Source of the DNA: Pseudomaricurvus sp033283335
GTDB taxonomy: Bacteria > Pseudomonadota > Gammaproteobacteria > Pseudomonadales > Cellvibrionaceae
Length of the DNA stretch: 64,000 nucleotides
Direction of reading: 5' to 3'
Assembly: GCA_033283335.1 (NCBI GenBank)
Contig: JAWMQP010000009.1
Coordinates: 124,001 to 188,000 of the forward strand
The position numbers and the translations under genes were made by a program. The notes beneath the pieces are model-generated. The model searched no databases and was not told where the DNA came from. It was given only the letters and a program-made list of their open reading frames with translations. Of the stretch, positions 61,258 to 64,000 are shown one piece after another; within the stretch, counting starts at the first letter, position 1; the number at the start of each line of letters is the position of its first letter.

Positions 61258-62640
61258 ATGCTGAAATGGCGGCTGTTGTGGGAGCGACTGCATTCCAGCC
61301 TGTGGTTTGTTCCCGGGCTGATACTGCTGCTGGCGGTACTGCTTGCGCTGTTACTGGTGCAACTGGATCTGGCGCTGACGCCACTGCCTTTTTACCAGCG
61401 CTGGGGTTGGCTGTTGGGCACCGGTGCCGAAGGGGCGCGGGTGCTGTTGAGCACAGTGGCCGGCTCCATGATCAGCGTTGCCGGTGTGGCCTTTTCCATC
61501 ACCATCGTAGCGCTGTCACTGGCATCCAATCAGTACACCTCGCGGGTGTTGCGAAATTTTATGCGCGACCGGGTCAATCAAACGGTGTTGGGATTGTTTG
61601 TTGGTATTTTCGCCTATTGCCTGGTGGTGTTGCGGACGGTGCGCGGTGACGAAGCTCTTGCCGCCGGAGGTGAAGTATTTGTGCCTCTGCTGGCGGTGTT
61701 TGTCGGTCTGCTGCTGGCCTTTGTCGGTGTGGCGGTATTCATTTTCTTTATTCATCATATTTCGGTTTCCATCCAGGCGGTGGATATGGTCGCTGAAATC
61801 ACGGATGAAACCCTGGATGTGATTGATCGGCAATACCCGCGTCTGTTAATGCCGGAGGACCGCGAGCACCAATTTCTACCGGTACCTGTGATCAAAGATT
61901 CACGTCAGGCGGCGCCGGTGGCCATGGCCGGCTGCACCGGTTATCTGCAGAGCATGGATATTGAGGCGTTGGTGGCTTTGGCCGAGCAGCAACGGTTGCA
62001 AATTTATACCCTCAAACGGGTCGGTGACTTTGTGCTGAAGGATTCGGTGCTGGCGCAGGCTGAGGCGGCACAGATTTCCGACGAGCAGTTGCAGCAGTTG
62101 TCGTCCTGTTTTGTGATTGGTCGCCAGCGCACCGTGGAACAGGATATGAGTTATGGCATTCGCCAGATCGTGGATGTGGCGGTCAAGGCTCTGTCGCCCG
62201 GCATCAACGACACCACCACCGCAGTGATGTGTGTGCACTATCTGACGGCCATCGCCAGTAAACTGAGTGGACGGGTTATCCAGTGTGAGTATTATGCCGG
62301 CAATTCCAGCACTTCCGCCCGGCAACCGCAGGTCTTGTCGCAAGACTGGCGTCTGCTCACCTGCGGGCCCTTCTACCCGGATGTGTTAAAGGAGTGCTTT
62401 GCCGAAATCCGGCAAAACGCCGGCGGCAATGTCACGATCCTGCAGGCGTTGCTGACGGCCATGAAAACCCTGCTGGAGACGCTGCAACAAACTCCGGGTA
62501 GCGCAGGCAGGCACCGGACTGTGGAGGACCTGTTGTCAGAAATGCAGCAGACCATCGAGCAGAGTGGATTGATTCCGCTGGAGCGGGCTCGTTTGCAGAT
62601 GCAGGCGCGTACCCTGTTGCAGCAGTCGAGAGCCGGCTAG
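61258..62640 (+). CDS. DUF2254 domain-containing membrane protein
   Basis: A 460-residue protein. The N-terminal 190 residues carry about four membrane helices (FVPGLILLLAVLLALLLVQ; AGSMISVAGVAFSITIVALSLAS; VLGLFVGIFAYCLVVL; FVPLLAVFVGLLLAFVGVAVFIFF). The rest is soluble (YGIRQIVDVAVKALSPGINDTTTA), a conserved DUF2254 signature. No function is established. ATG at 61258 has GGGA upstream. It is divergent from yghU. Confidence 0.85.
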   Translation: MLKWRLLWERLHSSLWFVPGLILLLAVLLALLLVQLDLALTPLPFYQRWGWLLGTGAEGARVLLSTVAGSMISVAGVAFSITIVALSLASNQYTSRVLRNFMRDRVNQTVLGLFVGIFAYCLVVLRTVRGDEALAAGGEVFVPLLAVFVGLLLAFVGVAVFIFFIHHISVSIQAVDMVAEITDETLDVIDRQYPRLLMPEDREHQFLPVPVIKDSRQAAPVAMAGCTGYLQSMDIEALVALAEQQRLQIYTLKRVGDFVLKDSVLAQAEAAQISDEQLQQLSSCFVIGRQRTVEQDMSYGIRQIVDVAVKALSPGINDTTTAVMCVHYLTAIASKLSGRVIQCEYYAGNSSTSARQPQVLSQDWRLLTCGPFYPDVLKECFAEIRQNAGGNVTILQALLTAMKTLLETLQQTPGSAGRHRTVEDLLSEMQQTIEQSGLIPLERARLQMQARTLLQQSRAG

Positions 62641-62672
62641 TGCCGGCCTCCCCTCCATGAAGGCTGTTCTGA

Positions 62673-64000
62673 CTAAATTTGTTGTTCGATGGGCAGCAGC
62701 GACAGCAACCAGATTTTAAAGCGCTGCCAGCCGGTGGATTCAGGATCGTGATGCTCAACCACGGCTTGCCCCTGGTCGTTTTCGGCATTCCAGAGAAGGT
62801 CTTCATCCTTATCCAGGCTAAGCTGCCAGGCGTAATTGGGGTGAGTCCACGCCTGAAACGTCGATTCCAGTTGATCGTTGATGGCCCGGCTTTCCACGTA
62901 CATGCCGATCTCGGTATTTTGCAGCAGGGAGCGGCCATCCAGATTCACCGAGCCGATAATCGCTCGGTCATCATCGATCACAAAGGACTTGGCGTGCAGG
63001 CTGGCATTGGATTCACCAGCAAACCATTGCAGGTGTTGTTTCCGGCCAGCCTGCAAACGCAGTTCCCACAGTTTGACCCCCGCTTCAATGAGCGGCTTGC
63101 GGTACTGGCTGTAGCCACTGTGCACCACCGCCACATCGGTGGTACTCAGGGCATTGGTGAGGACAGAGACCTCGACCCCGCGCTGCACCAGGCTGTCGAG
63201 AAACGCGACGCCCTCTTCGCCGGGGATAAAATAAGCCGAGCTGATGTGCAGTCGTTCGCGTGTGGTGCGAAGCACTTTCATCAGTTTGTTCACCAGGTAG
63301 TCTTCACGGTTGACGGCATCCCGGCGGGTGGTCTTGTCGGGCGGGTCGGCGTAAAGCCGGGCGCGCCCCCACTCCAGCTCAAGGGTTTTCGATTGCAGTC
63401 GCCGGGCCAGATCGGTGTTGGCCAGGGCACGGTTAAACTGGGAGCTCTCGACGTCGGCCAGCAATTCATTGGCGTTCTGTCGCAGCTCATCCAGAGCGAC
63501 ACTGCCACGGCTGTCGGGAAACAGCAGGTGGATGGGGACCGCCGCCGGGTGATTCCAGTAGTCGTCGAAGGAGGCGGTTGCCGATTTCACCACTGGCCCA
63601 AAGGCGAAGATATCCACATCCTGGAAAAAGGTGGCGTCATTGGAAAAGTAGGCGTCGCCAATGTTGCGACCGCCGGTGATGATGGCCAGACCATCGGCTG
63701 ACAGCAACTTGTTGTGCATGCGGTGATTGACCCGATTGAAATACCAGGCCTGCTGAAACTGGCGCGAGAGGCCTGAACGGGAGGCGACCGGGTTAAAAAT
63801 CCGGATACTGATGTTGGGGTGCAGGGCCAGGGTGGCGACCCAGGGGGCTTGTACCGGTGTGCCCATATCGTCCACCAACAGCCTCACCCGCACGCCGCGA
63901 TCGGCCGCCGCCAACAGCTTGGCCAGAATAATGCGACCCGAGGTGTCGTTGGCAAAAATGTAATATTGCAGGTCGAGGGAGACGTCAGCGAAGTCAATCA
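62673..64000 (-). CDS. Phospholipase D-like protein (5' end outside the window)
   Basis: At least 442 residues of a PLD/cardiolipin-synthase-type protein; the frame runs on beyond 64000 (DLQYYIFANDTSGR at the window edge is the normal strand before the first motif). Two HKD motifs are present: HNKLLSADGLAIITGGRNIGD and HAKSFVIDDDRAIIGSVNLDGRS. The enzyme would act on phospholipids in the inner membrane or envelope. The C terminus is polar and ends shortly before a small gap from the DUF2254 gene. Whether it makes cardiolipin or cleaves lipid cannot be told from this part. Confidence 0.88.
   Translation of the reverse strand, partial: IDFADVSLDLQYYIFANDTSGRIILAKLLAAADRGVRVRLLVDDMGTPVQAPWVATLALHPNISIRIFNPVASRSGLSRQFQQAWYFNRVNHRMHNKLLSADGLAIITGGRNIGDAYFSNDATFFQDVDIFAFGPVVKSATASFDDYWNHPAAVPIHLLFPDSRGSVALDELRQNANELLADVESSQFNRALANTDLARRLQSKTLELEWGRARLYADPPDKTTRRDAVNREDYLVNKLMKVLRTTRERLHISSAYFIPGEEGVAFLDSLVQRGVEVSVLTNALSTTDVAVVHSGYSQYRKPLIEAGVKLWELRLQAGRKQHLQWFAGESNASLHAKSFVIDDDRAIIGSVNLDGRSLLQNTEIGMYVESRAINDQLESTFQAWTHPNYAWQLSLDKDEDLLWNAENDQGQAVVEHHDPESTGWQRFKIWLLSLLPIEQQI

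Noticed and set aside
1..64000. CRISPR array, prophage or complete insertion sequence
   Set aside because: No regularly spaced direct repeats, phage structural genes or transposase were seen.

Overview
The window looks like chromosomal DNA of a free-living, probably marine, gammaproteobacterium. Support comes from an anaerobic-type unsaturated fatty acid pair (fabA/fabB), ilvIH, galU-cpsG, a yajR-type exporter next to ssb, a TonB receptor paired with a TPR sulfotransferase, and a DUF294/symporter/exonuclease cluster. A Cellvibrionales-like (Spongiibacteraceae/Halieaceae-type) origin is my inference; there is no rRNA gene to fix it. Gene density is high, codon use looks even, and no phage, complete IS or CRISPR array is visible. 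The only mobile-looking DNA is a 179-bp MITE-like palindromic element.

Layout. 0-4.7 kb: end of an acetate-type sodium:solute symporter, a small anchored protein, a cNMP/CBS/DUF294 regulator and a DnaQ-like exonuclease, then a DUF4124 protein. 5.2-7.4 kb: acetolactate synthase ilvIH. 7.5-9.0 kb: the palindromic element and a methyltransferase. 9.0-12.3 kb: a MarR/HlyD/DHA2 efflux operon. 12.5-15.7 kb: yajR-like exporter, ssb, RmlD-like protein. 15.8-18.6 kb: LuxR regulator, fabB, fabA. 18.9-21.2 kb: galU and cpsG for sugar nucleotides. 21.3-24.7 kb: puuB-like oxidase, purine permease, phosphoribosyltransferase. 24.86 kb: tRNA-Leu(CAG) with a strong promoter and a terminator.

The most interesting part is 25.0-40.2 kb. 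A LuxR regulator is divergent from an aruH-like arginine:pyruvate transaminase. A porin follows, and then a seven-gene operon on the minus strand (read from 38.9 to 28.6 kb): TonB receptor, TPR-sulfotransferase, TIM-barrel isomerase, aruI-like 2-ketoarginine decarboxylase, D-2-hydroxyacid dehydrogenase, YjiH-type GATE-domain transporter and Rieske oxygenase. A divergent LysR gene with a perfect LTTR-type dyad lies at its head. I read this as a catabolic island for an arginine-like or other guanidino/keto-acid compound in which transamination and decarboxylation are joined to outer- and inner-membrane uptake and a Rieske oxygenation. I know of no described pathway with this combination.

40.2-45.6 kb: a membrane protein, a VOC lipoprotein with a tiny lipoprotein, then an OxyR-like LysR divergent from beta-carbonic anhydrase and a SulP transporter (a bicarbonate module). 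45.7-49.4 kb: tandem paralogous secreted amidohydrolases. 49.6-52.5 kb: an outer-membrane-type protein, a pentapeptide-like protein, a small protein coupled to an ankyrin/DUF4116-like protein. 52.5-55.1 kb: leuA divergent from an Lrp-type regulator. 55.2-60.2 kb: TetR-MFP-RND efflux operon. 60.2-64.0 kb: yghU, a DUF2254 membrane protein, and a phospholipase D-like protein cut by the window end.
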